Source: Cypionkella aquatica
GTDB lineage: Bacteria > Pseudomonadota > Alphaproteobacteria > Rhodobacterales > Rhodobacteraceae
Length of the DNA: 64,000 bases
Direction: 5' to 3'
Assembly: GCF_030161095.1 (NCBI RefSeq)
Contig: NZ_BSPP01000013.1
Span: forward strand, 43,162-107,161
Shown: positions 25,457 through 37,420 of the stretch, one piece after another
How the letters are laid out: each line of letters starts with the position of its first letter
Numbering within the stretch: the first letter of the stretch is position 1
The notes under the pieces: model-generated
Databases searched by the model: none
What the model was told of the DNA's origin: nothing
What the model saw: only the letters and a program-made list of their open reading frames with translations
Position numbers and translations under genes: made by a program

Positions 25457-28400
25457 TTATTCGCCGCGCGATTCGTCGGCAACCGGCATCGGAGCCGCCA
25501 AGGCAGCGGCGACTTCGGCTTCGGAACGGCGGGCTTCGATCACAACAGTATCGCGGTCGGTTGCGATGTTTTTCACCACACGGGTTGCCCCGCCGGTGCC
25601 TGCCGGGATCAGACGGCCAACGATGACGTTCTCTTTCAGGCCGACCAGTTTGTCGCGCTTGCCCTGCACCGAAGCCTCGGTGAGAACCCGCGTGGTTTCC
25701 TGGAACGACGCCGCCGAGATGAAGCTGCGGGTTTGCAGCGACGCCTTGGTGATCCCCAGAAGGATCGGTTCAGCGGTAGCCAGACGCATCCCATGCGACG
25801 CAGCTTTGTCGTTAGCCTCGTCAAGCTCGTGCTTGTCGACGTTTTCGCCTTTGAGCAGCGTGGTCTCGCCCGAGTCGAGGATCTCAAACTTCTGCAGCAT
25901 CTGGCGAACGATCACCTCGATGTGCTTGTCGTTGATCTTCACACCCTGCAGACGATACACGTCCTGCACTTCGTCGATCATGTAGTTCGCCAGCGCTTCG
26001 ACACCCAAGATACGCAGGATGTCATGCGGCGCGGGGTTGCCGTCCATGATGTAGTCGCCCTTCTGGACGAAGTCGCCTTCCTGCACCGGAATGTGTTTCC
26101 CTTTCGGGATCATGTATTCCTGCGCTTGCAAGGTTTCGTCCACCGGCTCGACCGTGATGCGGCGCTTGTTCTTGTAGTCTTTGCCAAAGCGCACATAGCC
26201 ATCGGCTTCGGCGATGATCGCGTGGTCTTTCGGACGACGGGCTTCGAACAATTCGGCCACGCGGGGAAGGCCCCCGGTGATGTCCTTGGTCTTGGCACCT
26301 TCGCGCGGAATACGCGCCACAACGTCACCCGGCACCAGTTCCTGGCCATCTTCGACCGAGAGAACCGCATCCACCGACATCGGATAGCTGATCGGATGGC
26401 CGCCGTCGTTGCGCACTGGCTCGCCCGTTGCCGGGTCCATCACGATGACTTCGGGCTTCAGATCGCCCCCTTTCGGAGCCGAGCGCCAATCAGACACGAT
26501 CTTCTGTGTCATGCCTGTCGCATCATCGGTATCTTCGCGCACCGAGATGCCCGCGATAAGATCCTTGAACCGGGCAACCCCCGCCTTTTCGGCGATGATC
26601 GGCAAGGTGTAGGGGTCCCATTCGAACAGCTTGGCGCCGCGCTTGATCGCGGTGCCGTCTTTGGCGTGCAGTTTTGCGCCATAGGTCAGCTTGTGCACGG
26701 CGCGGTCTTGGCCCGCTTCGTCCACAATCGCGATCGACATATTCCGGCCAATGACAATCTGCTCACCGTTCACATTGGTCAGCAGGTTGGCGTTGCGGAA
26801 CTCGATCTTGCCCTCTTGGCTGGCTTCCAGGAACGACTGTTGGCCACCCTGTGCAATACCGCCGATGTGGAACGTCCGCATCGTCAGCTGGGTGCCGGGT
26901 TCGCCAATCGACTGTGCGGCGATGATGCCGACAGCTTCGCCTTGGTTGACCAAGGTACCACGGGCCAAGTCACGGCCATAGCACATCGCGCAAACGCCTT
27001 CTTCAGCGTCGCAAGTCAGCGGGCTGCGGATGCGGGCCGAAGCCACGCCAGCATTGTGGATCGCATCGGCACGACGCTCGTCGATCAACTCGCCACGCGC
27101 CACCAGCACTTCGCCCGTCAACGGCACGACGATATCATCGGCAGCCACACGGCCCAGCACGCGCTCGGCCAAGCTTTGCACGACTTCGCCATCGTTCACA
27201 GCCACGTCAGCGGTGATGCCGCGGTCGGTGCCGCAATCATGCGAGCGCACGATGCAGTCTTGCGCCACGTCCACCAGACGGCGGGTCAGATAGCCCGAGT
27301 TCGCGGTCTTCAACGCGGTATCCGCGAGGCCTTTACGGGCGCCGTGGGTCGAGTTGAAGTATTCGAGAACCGTCAGACCTTCTTTGAAGTTCGAGATGAT
27401 CGGCGTTTCGATGATCTCGCCGTTCGGCTTGGCCATCAGACCGCGCATACCGCCCAGCTGTTTCATCTGTGCGGGCGAACCCCGAGCCCCCGAGTGCGAC
27501 ATCATATAGACCGAGTTCGGCTCTTTTTCAGCGCCCGCATCGGTGTAATGTACGGCGGAAATCGAGGCCATCATGTCGGCAGCCACTTTGTCGGAACACT
27601 TCGACCAAGCATCGACCACTTTGTTATACTTCTCGCCCTGAGTGATCAGGCCGTCCATATACTGCTGCTCGAACTCTTTGACCTGATCGCGGACTTCGTT
27701 GACGATCGGCCATTTGGTGTCCGGGATCAGCATGTCGTCTTTACCAAACGAGATGCCAGCCTTGAACGCCTCACGGAAGCCGAGGCCCATGATCTGGTCG
27801 CAGAAGATCACCGATTCTTTCTGGCCGCAGTAGCGGTAGACAGTATCAATGACGGTCTGCACGTCTTTTTTCCGCAGCAGACGGTTGACGAGGTCAAACG
27901 GTGCCTTGGCGTTCAGCGGCAGAAGGTTGCCCAGACGCAGACGGCCGGGGGTGGTTTCAAACCGCTTCCAGACGATGTTGCCATGTTCGTCAACCTGACG
28001 CAGACGGCCCTGGATTTGGGCGTGCAGATGCACCGAACCCGCAGCCAAAGCGTGTTCGACTTCGTCGATGTCAGTGAAGATCATGCCTTCGCCAACCATG
28101 CCCTTACGCTGCATGGTGGTGTAATAGAGGCCAAGCACCATATCCTGCGACGGAACAATGATCGGTGCGCCGTTTGCAGGCGACAGAACGTTGTTGGTCG
28201 ACATCATCAACACACGGGCTTCCAGCTGGGCTTCCAGCGAAAGCGGGACGTGCACAGCCATTTGGTCGCCGTCGAAGTCAGCGTTGAAAGCCGAGCAGAC
28301 CAGCGGGTGAAGCTGAATAGCCTTACCTTCGATCAGGATCGGTTCAAACGCCTGGATGCCCAGACGGTGCAGCGTCGGCGCGCGGTTCAGCAGAACCGGG

Positions 28401-29665
28401 TGTTCGCGGATCACTTCATCCAAGATATCCCAAACTTCAGGACGCTCTTTTTCGACCAGCTTTTTCGCCTGTTTCACGGTGCTGGAAAGCCCTTTGGCCT
28501 CCAGACGCGAATAGATGAACGGCTTGAACAGCTCCAAAGCCATCTTCTTCGGCAGACCGCACTGGTGCAGCTTCAACTCTGGGCCGGTCACGATAACCGA
28601 ACGACCCGAGAAGTCGACGCGCTTGCCGAGCAAGTTCTGACGGAAGCGGCCCTGTTTGCCTTTCAGCATGTCGGACAGCGACTTCAGCGGGCGCTTGTTG
28701 GTGCCGGTGATGACACGGCCACGACGGCCGTTGTCGAACAAAGCATCGACAGCTTCTTGCAGCATGCGCTTTTCGTTGCGCACGATGATATCGGGCGCAC
28801 GCAACTCGATCAGGCGCTTCAGACGGTTGTTACGGTTGATGACGCGACGATACAGGTCGTTCAAATCCGAGGTCGCAAAGCGGCCACCATCCAAGGGAAC
28901 CAGCGGGCGCAGTTCCGGCGGGATCACCGGAAGCACGGTCAAGACCATCCATTCCGGGCGGTTGCCGGATTCAAGGAACGACTCCACGATCTTCAGACGC
29001 TTGATGATCTTCTTCGGCTTCAACTCGCCCGTGGCCTCTTTCAGGTCAGCGCGGAGTTGTTCAGCCGTGGTTTCCAGATCAATCGCGGCCAGCATTTCGC
29101 GGATCGCTTCAGCGCCGATGTTGGCGGTGAAAGCGTCAGCGCCATACTGGTCTTGCGCGTCGAGATATTCTTCTTCGGTCAGCTGTTGCTGATAGGTCAG
29201 GTCGGTCAGACCCGGCTCGATCACCACATAGTTTTCAAAGTAGAGAACGCGCTCCAGATCCCGCAGCGTCATGTCCAGCATCAGGCCGATGCGGCTTGGC
29301 AGCGATTTCAGGAACCAGATATGCGCAACTGGGCTGGCCAGTTCGATATGGCCCATGCGCTCACGGCGGACCTTTTGCAGCGTGACTTCAACGCCGCATT
29401 TTTCGCAGACAACGCCGCGATATTTCATGCGCTTGTATTTGCCGCAAAGACATTCGTAATCCTTGATCGGGCCAAAGATACGCGCGCAGAACAGGCCGTC
29501 ACGCTCGGGCTTGAACGTGCGGTAGTTGATGGTTTCGGGCTTTTTGATCTCGCCGAAAGACCACGACAGAATACGTTCCGGCGAGGCCAAGCTGATCTTG
29601 ATCTCATCAAACGTCTTGACGGGCGCAACCGGGTTGAACGGGTTGGTCGAGAGTTCCTGGTTCAT
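25457..29665 (-). CDS. rpoC: DNA-directed RNA polymerase subunit beta'
   Basis: Largest RNA polymerase subunit, 1402 aa. The start [20 protein letters not shown] at 29665 has GAATTCATAGGATTG-type sequence upstream and matches the family; the longer open form from 29719 contains the intergenic palindromes. Visible landmarks are the zinc site near the N-terminus (C-L-C-G ... C-E-K-C), the catalytic NADFDGDQM loop near residue 465, the bridge helix/trigger loop region and the second zinc site with [13 protein letters not shown]. It is transcribed with rpoB upstream, with a 105-base gap containing two palindromes. Confidence 0.99.
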   Translation of the reverse strand: MNQELSTNPFNPVAPVKTFDEIKISLASPERILSWSFGEIKKPETINYRTFKPERDGLFCARIFGPIKDYECLCGKYKRMKYRGVVCEKCGVEVTLQKVRRERMGHIELASPVAHIWFLKSLPSRIGLMLDMTLRDLERVLYFENYVVIEPGLTDLTYQQQLTEEEYLDAQDQYGADAFTANIGAEAIREMLAAIDLETTAEQLRADLKEATGELKPKKIIKRLKIVESFLESGNRPEWMVLTVLPVIPPELRPLVPLDGGRFATSDLNDLYRRVINRNNRLKRLIELRAPDIIVRNEKRMLQEAVDALFDNGRRGRVITGTNKRPLKSLSDMLKGKQGRFRQNLLGKRVDFSGRSVIVTGPELKLHQCGLPKKMALELFKPFIYSRLEAKGLSSTVKQAKKLVEKERPEVWDILDEVIREHPVLLNRAPTLHRLGIQAFEPILIEGKAIQLHPLVCSAFNADFDGDQMAVHVPLSLEAQLEARVLMMSTNNVLSPANGAPIIVPSQDMVLGLYYTTMQRKGMVGEGMIFTDIDEVEHALAAGSVHLHAQIQGRLRQVDEHGNIVWKRFETTPGRLRLGNLLPLNAKAPFDLVNRLLRKKDVQTVIDTVYRYCGQKESVIFCDQIMGLGFREAFKAGISFGKDDMLIPDTKWPIVNEVRDQVKEFEQQYMDGLITQGEKYNKVVDAWSKCSDKVAADMMASISAVHYTDAGAEKEPNSVYMMSHSGARGSPAQMKQLGGMRGLMAKPNGEIIETPIISNFKEGLTVLEYFNSTHGARKGLADTALKTANSGYLTRRLVDVAQDCIVRSHDCGTDRGITADVAVNDGEVVQSLAERVLGRVAADDIVVPLTGEVLVARGELIDERRADAIHNAGVASARIRSPLTCDAEEGVCAMCYGRDLARGTLVNQGEAVGIIAAQSIGEPGTQLTMRTFHIGGIAQGGQQSFLEASQEGKIEFRNANLLTNVNGEQIVIGRNMSIAIVDEAGQDRAVHKLTYGAKLHAKDGTAIKRGAKLFEWDPYTLPIIAEKAGVARFKDLIAGISVREDTDDATGMTQKIVSDWRSAPKGGDLKPEVIVMDPATGEPVRNDGGHPISYPMSVDAVLSVEDGQELVPGDVVARIPREGAKTKDITGGLPRVAELFEARRPKDHAIIAEADGYVRFGKDYKNKRRITVEPVDETLQAQEYMIPKGKHIPVQEGDFVQKGDYIMDGNPAPHDILRILGVEALANYMIDEVQDVYRLQGVKINDKHIEVIVRQMLQKFEILDSGETTLLKGENVDKHELDEANDKAASHGMRLATAEPILLGITKASLQTRSFISAASFQETTRVLTEASVQGKRDKLVGLKENVIVGRLIPAGTGGATRVVKNIATDRDTVVIEARRSEAEVAAALAAPMPVADESRGE

Positions 29666-29702
29666 TTCAATCCTATGAATTGGGGGCGGCGGGGGAAAGC
29701 GG

Positions 29703-29722
29703 GGTGCGTGCAAGCACACACC
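29703..29722. repeat. GGTGCGTG palindrome, copy 3
   Basis: GGTGCGTG-CAAG-CACACACC, one mismatch from a perfect palindrome, followed by CTAC as in copy 1. It lies in the rpoB-rpoC gap, 14 bases from copy 4. Confidence 0.75.
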
Positions 29723-29736
29723 CTACGGGTCGTGGT

Positions 29737-29760
29737 AGGGTGCGTGATTTCACGCACCCT
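29737..29760. repeat. GGTGCGTG palindrome, copy 4
   Basis: AGGGTGCGTGA-TT-TCACGCACCCT, a perfect 11-bp inverted repeat, the best copy of the family. It is oriented so that copies 3 and 4 present CACCCTAC and GTAGGGTG towards each other. Confidence 0.8.
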
Positions 29761-29770
29761 CCGAAAACCC

Positions 29771-32700
29771 TCACTCTTCCTCCGCATCCAGGAGTTCCAT
29801 GTTGAGGCCCAAACCGCGGACCTCTTTGACGAGAACGTTGAACGATTCTGGCACGCCAGCCTCGAAGTTGTCTTCGCCCTTGACGATCGACTCGTAGACC
29901 TTGGTGCGGCCTGCAACGTCATCCGATTTCACCGTCAGCATTTCCTGCAAGGTGTAAGCGGCGCCGTAAGCCTCCAGTGCCCAGACCTCCATCTCGCCGA
30001 GACGCTGGCCACCGAACTGGGCTTTACCGCCCAACGGCTGCTGCGTGACAAGGCTGTATGGCCCGGTCGAGCGTGCGTGCAGCTTGTCATCCACCAAGTG
30101 GTGAAGTTTCAGCATGTACTTGACGCCCACGGTGACTTTCCGCGCGAATTGCTCGCCCGAACGGCCATCGAACACCACCGACTGACCCGACGTATCGAAC
30201 CCAGCGCGGGTCAGCGCATCGTTCACGTCAGACTCTTTCGCACCGTCGAACACCGGCGATGCAATCGGAACACCTTTGGTCACATTGCCCGCCAGTTCGA
30301 GGAAATCGGCCTCGGTCCGGTCGGCAAATTCAGACGCATAGGTCTCGTCGCCATAAGCATAGCGCACAGCCTCGCGCACCGGGGTCATGTCACCCGAGCG
30401 GCGATACTCTTTCAGAGCGTCGTCGATGCGGATGCCAAGGCCACGCGCGGCCCAGCCCATATGCGTCTCAAGGATTTGGCCCACGTTCATCCGCGACGGC
30501 ACGCCGAGCGGGTTCAGAACGAGGTCAACAGCGGTGCCATCTGCCAGGAACGGCATGTCTTCCACGGGAACAACCTTGGAAACCACGCCTTTGTTGCCGT
30601 GACGACCAGCCATCTTGTCGCCCGGTTGCAGCTTGCGCTTCACCGCCACGAACACTTTGACCATTTTCATCACGCCCGGAGGCAGATCGTCGCCGCGACG
30701 GACCTTTTCAACCTTGTCGTCGAAACGGTTGTCGAGGGCACGTTTCTGCGCCTCAAACTGGTCGTGCAGGGCTTCGACATCCTTCGCGTCAGCCTCGCCT
30801 TCCAGCGCCAACTGCCACCACTGACCTTTGGACAAGGTGCCCAGCAGTTCCGCGTCGATGGTCGAGCCAGCCTTGATGCCTTTCGGCCCTTTCACGGCGA
30901 CTTTGCCGGTGATCAGGGTTTTCAGGCGCGAGTAGATGTTACGCTCAAGAATGGTCAATTCGTCGTCGCGGTCGCGTGCCAGACGTTCGACTTCTTCACG
31001 CTCGATCTGCAGCGCACGTTCGTCTTTGTCGACACCGTGACGGTTGAACACACGCACTTCCACGATCGTGCCGAAAGCACCCGGCGGCAGGCGCAGCGAG
31101 GTATCGCGGACGTCCGACGCTTTTTCACCAAAGATGGCGCGCAGCAGTTTTTCTTCTGGCGTCATCGGCGATTCACCTTTGGGGGTGATTTTGCCGACCA
31201 GAATGTCACCCGGCAGCACGTCAGCGCCGATATAAACGATGCCCGCTTCGTCAAGGTTGCGCAGGGCTTCCTCGCCGACGTTGGGGATATCGCGGGTGAT
31301 TTCCTCTGGCCCCAGCTTCGTATCGCGCGCCGCGACTTCGTATTCTTCGATATGGATCGAGGTGAACACGTCGTCTTTCAGAATACGCTCCGAAATCAGG
31401 ATACTGTCTTCATAGTTGTAGCCATTCCACGGCATGAAGGCCACGACGACGTTCCGGCCCAAGGCCAGTTCGCCCAAGTCGGTGCAGGGGCCGTCGGCGA
31501 TGACTTCGGTGCGCAGAACCGTGTCGCCCACCTTCACCAGCGGGCGCTGGTTGATGCAGGACGATTGGTTCGAGCGTTTGAACTTGCGCAGACGGTAGAT
31601 GTCCACGCCCGGCTCGCCCGGTTCCAGCATTTCGGTGGCGCGCACAACGATACGCGTTGCGTCCACCTGATCAATCACGCCAGCGCGGCGGGCCATGATG
31701 GCAGCGCCAGAGTCGCGTGCAACCACGGCTTCAATCCCGGTGCCCACGAACGGAGCATCGGCTTGCAACAGCGGAACCGCCTGACGTTGCATGTTCGAGC
31801 CCATCAAGGCGCGGTTAGCGTCGTCGTTTTCAAGGAACGGGATCAAGGATGCCGCGACCGAAACAAGCTGCTTCGGCGACACGTCGATCAGGTCGATGGC
31901 TTCCGGCGGGTTCAGCATGAAGTCACCGGCTTTACGCGACGAAATCAGATCGTCGGTGAAGCGGCCTTCAGCGTCTTGCGCAGCGTTTGCCTGCGCAACC
32001 GTGTGGCGCATTTCTTCAGTGGCCGACATATAGACGACTTCGTCAGTCACCTTGTTGTCGATCACTTTGCGGTAGGGCGTCTCGATGAAGCCATATTTGT
32101 TCACGCGCGCGAAAGTGGCCAGCGAGTTGATCAGACCGATGTTCTGACCTTCTGGTGTCTCAATCGGACACATCCGGCCGTAGTGGGTCGGGTGAACGTC
32201 GCGCACTTCAAAGCCTGCACGCTCACGCGTCAAACCGCCTGGCCCCAGTGCCGAAAGACGGCGCTTGTGGGTGACTTCCGACAGCGGGTTGGTTTGGTCC
32301 ATGAACTGCGACAGCTGGCTGGAGCCGAAGAATTCACGCACCGCAGCCGCTGCGGGTTTGGCGTTGATCAGGTCTTGCGGCATGATCGTGTCGATTTCGA
32401 CGGAAGACATACGCTCTTTGATCGCGCGCTCCATGCGCAGCAGACCAACGCGGTATTGGTTCTCCATCAATTCGCCAACCGAACGCACCCGGCGGTTGCC
32501 GAGGTGGTCAATGTCGTCGATCTCGCCCTTGCCATCACGCAGTTCGGTCAAGGCTTTGATACAAGCGACGATATCGGCGCGGTCGAGCGTGCGCTGAGTA
32601 TCCGGGCGGCCCAGATCCAGACGCATGTTCATTTTCACCCGGCCAACAGCCGAAAGATCATAACGCTCGCTATCAAAGAACAGCGTGTCGAAGAGTTGGC

Positions 32701-33904
32701 TTGCGGCCTCAACGGTCGGCGGCTCGCCGGGGCGCATGACGCGATAGATGTCCATAAGCGCGGTGTCCCGGCCCATGTTCTTGTCCATCGCCATGGTGTT
32801 GCGCATGTAGGGGCCGACGTTGACGTTGTCGATATCCAGCACCGGAATCTCGGTGATGCCTTGATCGAGCAACAACTTCAGCGAACCGCCCTTAGGCTCG
32901 CCGTCGCGGTCGTATTCCATCGTCAACTCGTCGCCAGCTTCGACCCAGATCTCGCCGGTTTCTTCGTTGATGATGTCTTTCGACACATAACGGCCAATGA
33001 TGTGATCATAAGGCACCAGCAGGTCGGTGACCTTGCCAGCCTTGACCAGATCATTCGCCATACGCGGCGTCATTTTCTCGCCCGCTTTGCAGATCACTTC
33101 ACCAGTGGCCGCATCGACGATGTCATAGGTCGGACGGGTGCCACGGATACGGTCCGGGAAGAACTTGGTGACCCAGCCTTTGTTCTTCTGATGCGTGAAC
33201 ATCACGGTCTGGTAATAGGCATCCATGATGCCTTCTTGATCCATACCCAAAGCATAAAGCAGCGTCGTCACCGGCAGTTTCCGCCGACGGTCGATGCGGG
33301 CGTAGACGTTGTCTTTGGCGTCGAATTCAAAATCCAGCCACGACCCGCGATACGGAATGATCCGGCAAGCGAACAGCAATTTGCCCGAAGAATGGGTCTT
33401 GCCCTTGTCATGATCGAAGAACACGCCAGGGCTACGGTGCATCTGCGACACGATCACGCGCTCGGTGCCGTTCACCACGAACGTGCCGTTATGCGTCATC
33501 AGGGGCATGTCGCCCATGTATACGTCTTGCTCTTTGATGTCCTTGACCGACCGCGCCCCGGTGGTTTCATCGACATCAAACACGATCAGGCGCATGGTGA
33601 CTTTCAGCGGTGCTGCATAAGTCATGTCGCGCGACTGACATTCATCCACGTCATATTTCGGCTTTTCGAGATCGTATTTCACGAACTCCAGCACAGCCGT
33701 CTCATTGAAATCCTTGATCGGGAATACCGATTGGAACGTGCCCTGGATGCCTTCGCCGTCCAGCGGCTTGTCACTGTCGCCAGAGCGCAGGAACAAATCA
33801 TAGGAAGATTTCTGAACCTCAATCAGGTTCGGCATTTCCAGAACTTCACGAATTTTGCCGAAATAACGGCGGATCCGTTTCTGGCCAACGTAAGCTTGCG
33901 CCAT
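29771..33904 (-). CDS. rpoB: DNA-directed RNA polymerase subunit beta
   Basis: Catalytic subunit, 1377 aa. The rifampicin-binding region includes [21 protein letters not shown] about a third of the way in, and reads wild type at the positions visible (D, H, S retained). The C-terminal [20 protein letters not shown] is intact. It starts [20 protein letters not shown], with AAAGGTTACGACGCAC upstream. It lies between rplL and rpoC in the standard order. Confidence 0.99.
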   Translation of the reverse strand: MAQAYVGQKRIRRYFGKIREVLEMPNLIEVQKSSYDLFLRSGDSDKPLDGEGIQGTFQSVFPIKDFNETAVLEFVKYDLEKPKYDVDECQSRDMTYAAPLKVTMRLIVFDVDETTGARSVKDIKEQDVYMGDMPLMTHNGTFVVNGTERVIVSQMHRSPGVFFDHDKGKTHSSGKLLFACRIIPYRGSWLDFEFDAKDNVYARIDRRRKLPVTTLLYALGMDQEGIMDAYYQTVMFTHQKNKGWVTKFFPDRIRGTRPTYDIVDAATGEVICKAGEKMTPRMANDLVKAGKVTDLLVPYDHIIGRYVSKDIINEETGEIWVEAGDELTMEYDRDGEPKGGSLKLLLDQGITEIPVLDIDNVNVGPYMRNTMAMDKNMGRDTALMDIYRVMRPGEPPTVEAASQLFDTLFFDSERYDLSAVGRVKMNMRLDLGRPDTQRTLDRADIVACIKALTELRDGKGEIDDIDHLGNRRVRSVGELMENQYRVGLLRMERAIKERMSSVEIDTIMPQDLINAKPAAAAVREFFGSSQLSQFMDQTNPLSEVTHKRRLSALGPGGLTRERAGFEVRDVHPTHYGRMCPIETPEGQNIGLINSLATFARVNKYGFIETPYRKVIDNKVTDEVVYMSATEEMRHTVAQANAAQDAEGRFTDDLISSRKAGDFMLNPPEAIDLIDVSPKQLVSVAASLIPFLENDDANRALMGSNMQRQAVPLLQADAPFVGTGIEAVVARDSGAAIMARRAGVIDQVDATRIVVRATEMLEPGEPGVDIYRLRKFKRSNQSSCINQRPLVKVGDTVLRTEVIADGPCTDLGELALGRNVVVAFMPWNGYNYEDSILISERILKDDVFTSIHIEEYEVAARDTKLGPEEITRDIPNVGEEALRNLDEAGIVYIGADVLPGDILVGKITPKGESPMTPEEKLLRAIFGEKASDVRDTSLRLPPGAFGTIVEVRVFNRHGVDKDERALQIEREEVERLARDRDDELTILERNIYSRLKTLITGKVAVKGPKGIKAGSTIDAELLGTLSKGQWWQLALEGEADAKDVEALHDQFEAQKRALDNRFDDKVEKVRRGDDLPPGVMKMVKVFVAVKRKLQPGDKMAGRHGNKGVVSKVVPVEDMPFLADGTAVDLVLNPLGVPSRMNVGQILETHMGWAARGLGIRIDDALKEYRRSGDMTPVREAVRYAYGDETYASEFADRTEADFLELAGNVTKGVPIASPVFDGAKESDVNDALTRAGFDTSGQSVVFDGRSGEQFARKVTVGVKYMLKLHHLVDDKLHARSTGPYSLVTQQPLGGKAQFGGQRLGEMEVWALEAYGAAYTLQEMLTVKSDDVAGRTKVYESIVKGEDNFEAGVPESFNVLVKEVRGLGLNMELLDAEEE

Positions 33905-34097
33905 GTGCGTCGTAACCTTTCATCTTTATCGCCGGCAGGCTTTCCGTCGGGCCACGGAAGGCTGCCGATTGGCGAGAGGGGGTATAAGGTTCTATTCATG
34001 CCACCCGTCCCTTAGGGTGGCTCCCGAACCTTAACCGCACCTGAGAACATGCTTTCGCAAAAGCAGGTTCCAAGAGGCGGGTCTTAAGACGCCATAA

Positions 34098-34126
34098 GCT
34101 GGGCCGGGGATAAACCCCGACCCAGC
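34098..34126. other. Long hairpin in the rplL-rpoB gap
   Basis: GCTGGGcCGGGG-ATAAA-CCCCGaCCCAGC, an 11-bp stem with one internal mismatch. A second hairpin, GCCACCC/GGGTGGC, lies nearer rpoB at about 34000-34021. In E. coli this gap holds an attenuator and an RNase III site. The long stem without a T-run fits a processing site better than a terminator; this is inference. Confidence 0.5.
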
Positions 34127-34161
34127 CATATAATCAGAACCGAGGCGAACCCCGGCGCAAA

Positions 34162-34536
34162 TTACTTCAGTTCAACTTTGGCGCCAGCGGCTTCCAGAGC
34201 TTTCTTGATGGTTTCAGCGTCAGCTTTGCCAACAGCTTCTTTGACTTTGCCGCCAGCCTCAACGAGGTCTTTGGCTTCTTTCAGGCCCAGACCGGTGATG
34301 GTGCGGACTTCTTTGATGACGTTGATTTTGTTCGGACCAGCTTCGGTCAGAACAACGTCAAACTCGGTTTGCTCTTCAGCCGGAGCAGCAGCAGCTGCAG
34401 CCGGGCCAGCAACCATAACTGCGCCACCAGCTGCCGGCTCGATGCCGTAGGTGTCTTTCAGGATGGTTTTCAGTTCTTGTGCTTGCAGCAGGGTCAGGCC
34501 AACGATTTGTTCGGCCAATTTGTTCAGATCAGACAT
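34162..34536 (-). CDS. rplL: 50S ribosomal protein L7/L12
   Basis: Stalk protein, 124 aa, which recruits translation GTPases. The N-terminal dimerisation helices ([20 protein letters not shown]), an Ala/Gly-rich hinge near 40-55 and the C-terminal domain with [24 protein letters not shown] are all present. GAACGGAACATG-type upstream sequence supports the start at 34536. It is 66 bases after rplJ, with which it forms the stalk. Confidence 0.98.
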   Translation of the reverse strand: MSDLNKLAEQIVGLTLLQAQELKTILKDTYGIEPAAGGAVMVAGPAAAAAAPAEEQTEFDVVLTEAGPNKINVIKEVRTITGLGLKEAKDLVEAGGKVKEAVGKADAETIKKALEAAGAKVELK

Positions 34537-34602
34537 TTCATGTTCCGTTCAGTTAAGATGGTTCCAACGAGGTGAGGGTTCAACCCCACACGAGTCCGAA
34601 GA

Positions 34603-35118
34603 TTAAGCAGCTGCTTTTTCTTCGATGGTCGACAGGATGCTCGCGATGTTCGAAGCAGGCGCACCAATGGCCCCGGCGATGGCAGAAGCAGGCGCACCGA
34701 TGATCGACACGATCTGAGCAATAAGCTCTTCACGCGACGGCATGGAAGCGACGGCTTTGATACCAGCCTGGTCCAGAACCGTGTCACCCATAGCACCGCC
34801 AATGATGACGAACTTGTCGTTCGTCTTGGCATATGCTTCGCAGATCTTGGCCGCAGCCACGGGATCTTCCGAATAGGACAACATGGTCATGCCCGTCAGC
34901 AAGGAACCCATCTTTTCAGACGGCTTCCCACCAAGGGCGATCTTGGCGAGCGTGTTCTTGGCAACGCGTACGGACCCACCAACTTCGCGCATTTTTGCGC
35001 GCAGGTCCTGCATCTGTGCAACCGTCATACCCGCGTAGTGGGCGACCACTACAACGCCAGAGCTTGCGAAGATTTGGCCGAGTTCATCGACCACTTTCTC
35101 TTTCTGGGCTCTATCCAC
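34603..35118 (-). CDS. rplJ: 50S ribosomal protein L10 (GTG start)
   Basis: Base of the ribosomal stalk, 171 aa, binding L7/L12 dimers through its C-terminal helix. The family begins (M)[16 protein letters not shown], and here that position is a GTG at 35118 preceded by TTGGAG seven bases away. The open frame continues upstream to 35250 without a start signal, within the leader. The leader (35119-35346) is long and rich in hairpins, including GGGGGG/CCCCC next to the ribosome-binding site, consistent with L10 autoregulation as known in other bacteria. Confidence 0.95.
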   Translation of the reverse strand: MDRAQKEKVVDELGQIFASSGVVVVAHYAGMTVAQMQDLRAKMREVGGSVRVAKNTLAKIALGGKPSEKMGSLLTGMTMLSYSEDPVAAAKICEAYAKTNDKFVIIGGAMGDTVLDQAGIKAVASMPSREELIAQIVSIIGAPASAIAGAIGAPASNIASILSTIEEKAAA

Positions 35119-35311
35119 AGTTTCACTCCAAGGTTGGGGGTTTCCCCCCGGCTCAATTATGCCTGCCTTGCGACAGGCGTCGGGTCCGTGATGATGGTCC
35201 CGAGTCCATGATCGCGCGGGGGAAACCCTACGGAAATCTGTCTCGTTCACTCATCTCAGGAGGGAAATTAAGCAGGGAAGCCCTGCACCCACCGTCTCGG
35301 ACGAATGCAAA

Positions 35312-35333
35312 GCCCCCCGACGAATCGGAGGGC
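35312..35333 (-). other. Hairpin in the rplJ leader / downstream of GT61
   Basis: GCCCCCCGA (35312-35320) pairs with TCGGAGGGC (35325-35333), one mismatch. On the minus strand the stem is followed by TTTGCATTCG, a weak U-run. It lies after the GT61 stop and about 14 bases inside the transcript from the predicted rplJ promoter. It could therefore be the GT61 terminator, an rplJ attenuator, or both. Confidence 0.5.
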
Positions 35334-35346
35334 GATACAATGTCTG

Positions 35347-35375
35347 GCTATAGTGGCTATCGCCGGGGTTTCCAA
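35347..35375 (-). promoter_or_regulatory. Predicted sigma70 promoter of rplJ-rplL-rpoB-rpoC
   Basis: On the minus strand TTGGAA (35370-35375), a 17-base spacer and TATAGC (35347-35352), located between the GT61 stop and the rplJ leader. It would give a 5' leader of about 220 bases. Confidence 0.55.
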
Positions 35376-35400
35376 GCCCTGCCGTGCAGGAAACCAAAGA

Positions 35401-36522
35401 TCAGGCGGTTTCAGCAGCGGTTGTGGGACGCTGCCAGATCACATTCAGGCCACAGCCCAATTTTGTCTCATGCACTGCAAGCTGTTTGCTGCGCTGGGTG
35501 CCCCCCAACGCGCCCCAACTTTGGTCCGATCCGATAAATCCAGCCGTGCGCAGCTGCCGCCACAGCTGCGGGAAATCAAGCTCGGCAAAGGTGGACCAAG
35601 TGCTGTTGCCGATAACAGAGCGTTGCATGATCTGCGCGATGGCGTCGATCACCACCGGGGCACGGCCGGTAAAGGCGGTCAGTTGCGGCAGCATGTCGAT
35701 CTCGCCCGCCAAACGTCGCAACACGATGCCGATTTTGGTCTGTTCGCCCGCGACAAAGCCAACCAGATGCAAGGCCGAGCTGTCGGGGCCAAGGATGTGA
35801 TCCGCCCCCAGATAGGTGGCGATCTGATCTTCAAAGCTGTGCTGTTCGGGCGAGAATGCCTGATAGCCCTCGGCCTTCAACAGCCGACGCAGGTGGGTTT
35901 CGGCAAAAATGCCGCCGCGCCGCAAGCCATAACCTTCGCGCGTCAGATAGATTTTCTTCGCCCCCTGCCGCGGGGTGATGCGGCGCAGTTTGCTTTGCAT
36001 GAACTGCCGATATGCCGGAGTTCCTGCCGCCAATGCCCCCATGCCGCAGCCTTGGCGCGGAACGTAAAGCTGTTCAACCTCGGTCGGCTCGTCGATGAAA
36101 ATCAGCGGCACGTCGATGTCGAGAAGCTCAAGGATACGTTTATACAGCGGGCCAACCTGATCAAACGCCTTGGCGCGCAAAAAGATGATGCCTTCGATCT
36201 TGCCGCGCAGGGCATCTGCCGCCCACAGCCGTGCAGTGCTTTCAAACAGAAAGTGGCCGAAATGGTGCCAGAAAAACCCGCCATAAAGATAGCTGCCCGC
36301 AAGATGCTTGACCGGGCCTTGGTTGCGGCGATCCACGAAATGCGCCGGTTCAAAATCGCCTAAGCGAAAGGTTCCGGCATCGACCACCGGTGCGCCCAGC
36401 CTGTCCACAACAGTCGTCGGCGTGACGGTTTTCTTGACCCGCCATTCCGGCACCACCAGCGCCCGATCCACCAGCGTGATCGGCTCTGATATGGTGCTGA
36501 TATACTCAACAACATCCTTCAT
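35401..36522 (-). CDS. GT61-family (DUF563) glycosyltransferase between rplA and rplJ
   Basis: A 373-aa cytoplasmic protein of the glycosyltransferase 61 type. Landmarks are the YLYGGFFWHHFGHFLFEST segment near residue 80, KKIYLTREGYGLRRGGI in the middle, and DHILGPDSSALHLVGF in the C-terminal half. Such enzymes add sugars to surface polysaccharides or glycoproteins; the acceptor is unknown. It sits within the otherwise invariant rplK-rplA-rplJ-rplL-rpoB-rpoC block. A terminator stands before it (36620-36644) and a promoter after it (35347-35375). It therefore appears to be an independent insertion. Confidence 0.85.
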   Translation of the reverse strand: MKDVVEYISTISEPITLVDRALVVPEWRVKKTVTPTTVVDRLGAPVVDAGTFRLGDFEPAHFVDRRNQGPVKHLAGSYLYGGFFWHHFGHFLFESTARLWAADALRGKIEGIIFLRAKAFDQVGPLYKRILELLDIDVPLIFIDEPTEVEQLYVPRQGCGMGALAAGTPAYRQFMQSKLRRITPRQGAKKIYLTREGYGLRRGGIFAETHLRRLLKAEGYQAFSPEQHSFEDQIATYLGADHILGPDSSALHLVGFVAGEQTKIGIVLRRLAGEIDMLPQLTAFTGRAPVVIDAIAQIMQRSVIGNSTWSTFAELDFPQLWRQLRTAGFIGSDQSWGALGGTQRSKQLAVHETKLGCGLNVIWQRPTTAAETA

Positions 36523-36619
36523 AATTCACCTGCAACCGCGACTTTTTTTATTTTTTGCTCGTCAGCGATGCTACCGCAGGTTTCACAAGGCGATCAGCGT
36601 AAAGTTGCCTAAAATACAA

Positions 36620-36644
36620 AAAACGGCCCGAGCTGGGCCGTTTT
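36620..36644. terminator. rplA terminator
   Basis: AAAACGGCCC-GAGCT-GGGCCGTTTT, perfect 10-bp stem, with T-runs on both strands (TTTTTTG on the minus strand). It ends the secE-nusG-rplK-rplA transcript before the GT61 gene. Confidence 0.9.
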
Positions 36645-36718
36645 CTGAAAATTTGTTGCAAAAATACGAGTATTCCTCGGATTTCTGCAAGCACCCCCAG
36701 CCAAAGCTGTGGTTGTGC

Positions 36719-37417
36719 TTACTTGGCCGCAGCCGAAGCCAGATCCAACGCCACGCCCGGACCCATGGTCGAAGCCAGCGAGACTTTCTTCAGATAGGTG
36801 CCTTTTGCGCCAGTCGGACGTGCGCGCGACACAGCGTCGACGAAAGCGCGGACGTTCTCGGCCAGTTTCTCATCCGAGAAGCTGACTTTGCCGATACCAG
36901 CGTGGATCACGCCAGCTTTTTCGACTTTGAACTGCACTTCGCCGCCCTTGGCTGCTTCAACGGCCGTTTTCACGTCCATCGTCACAGTGCCCACTTTGGG
37001 GTTCGGCATCAAGTTGCGCGGGCCGAGGATTTTGCCCAGACGGCCCACCAGCGGCATCATGTCCGGCGTTGCGATGCAACGGTCGAACTCGATTTTGCCT
37101 TGCTGGATGGTTTCCATCAGATCTTCTGCGCCAACGATGTCAGCACCAGCGGCTTTGGCTTCATCAGCCTTGGCACCACGCGCGAACACAGCAACGCGCA
37201 CGGTTTTGCCAGTGCCGTTCGGCAAAGCAACCACGCCGCGGACCATCTGGTCAGCGTGACGCGGATCAACGCCGAGGTTCATCGCAATTTCCAGCGTCTC
37301 GTCGAATTTCGCCGAAGCTGCCGATTTGATCAGCGCCACTGCGTCTTCCACGGTGATCAGGTTCTTGCCGTCGAAAGCTTTCTGCGCAACGGCAGAGCGT
37401 TTACCAATCTTGGCCAT
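36719..37417 (-). CDS. rplA: 50S ribosomal protein L1
   Basis: L1, 232 aa, on the E-site stalk; in E. coli it represses its own operon. It starts [20 protein letters not shown] and contains [21 protein letters not shown] and [21 protein letters not shown], the standard L1 blocks. It follows rplK by three bases. A terminator lies about 75 bases downstream. Confidence 0.98.
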   Translation of the reverse strand: MAKIGKRSAVAQKAFDGKNLITVEDAVALIKSAASAKFDETLEIAMNLGVDPRHADQMVRGVVALPNGTGKTVRVAVFARGAKADEAKAAGADIVGAEDLMETIQQGKIEFDRCIATPDMMPLVGRLGKILGPRNLMPNPKVGTVTMDVKTAVEAAKGGEVQFKVEKAGVIHAGIGKVSFSDEKLAENVRAFVDAVSRARPTGAKGTYLKKVSLASTMGPGVALDLASAAAK

Positions 37418-37420
37418 GAC

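Noticed and set aside
25733..34015. A 2760-codon plus-strand open frame
   Set aside because: It lies antisense to rpoC and rpoB; such long shadows are typical of high-GC genes, and its protein is histidine- and arginine-rich without any domain.
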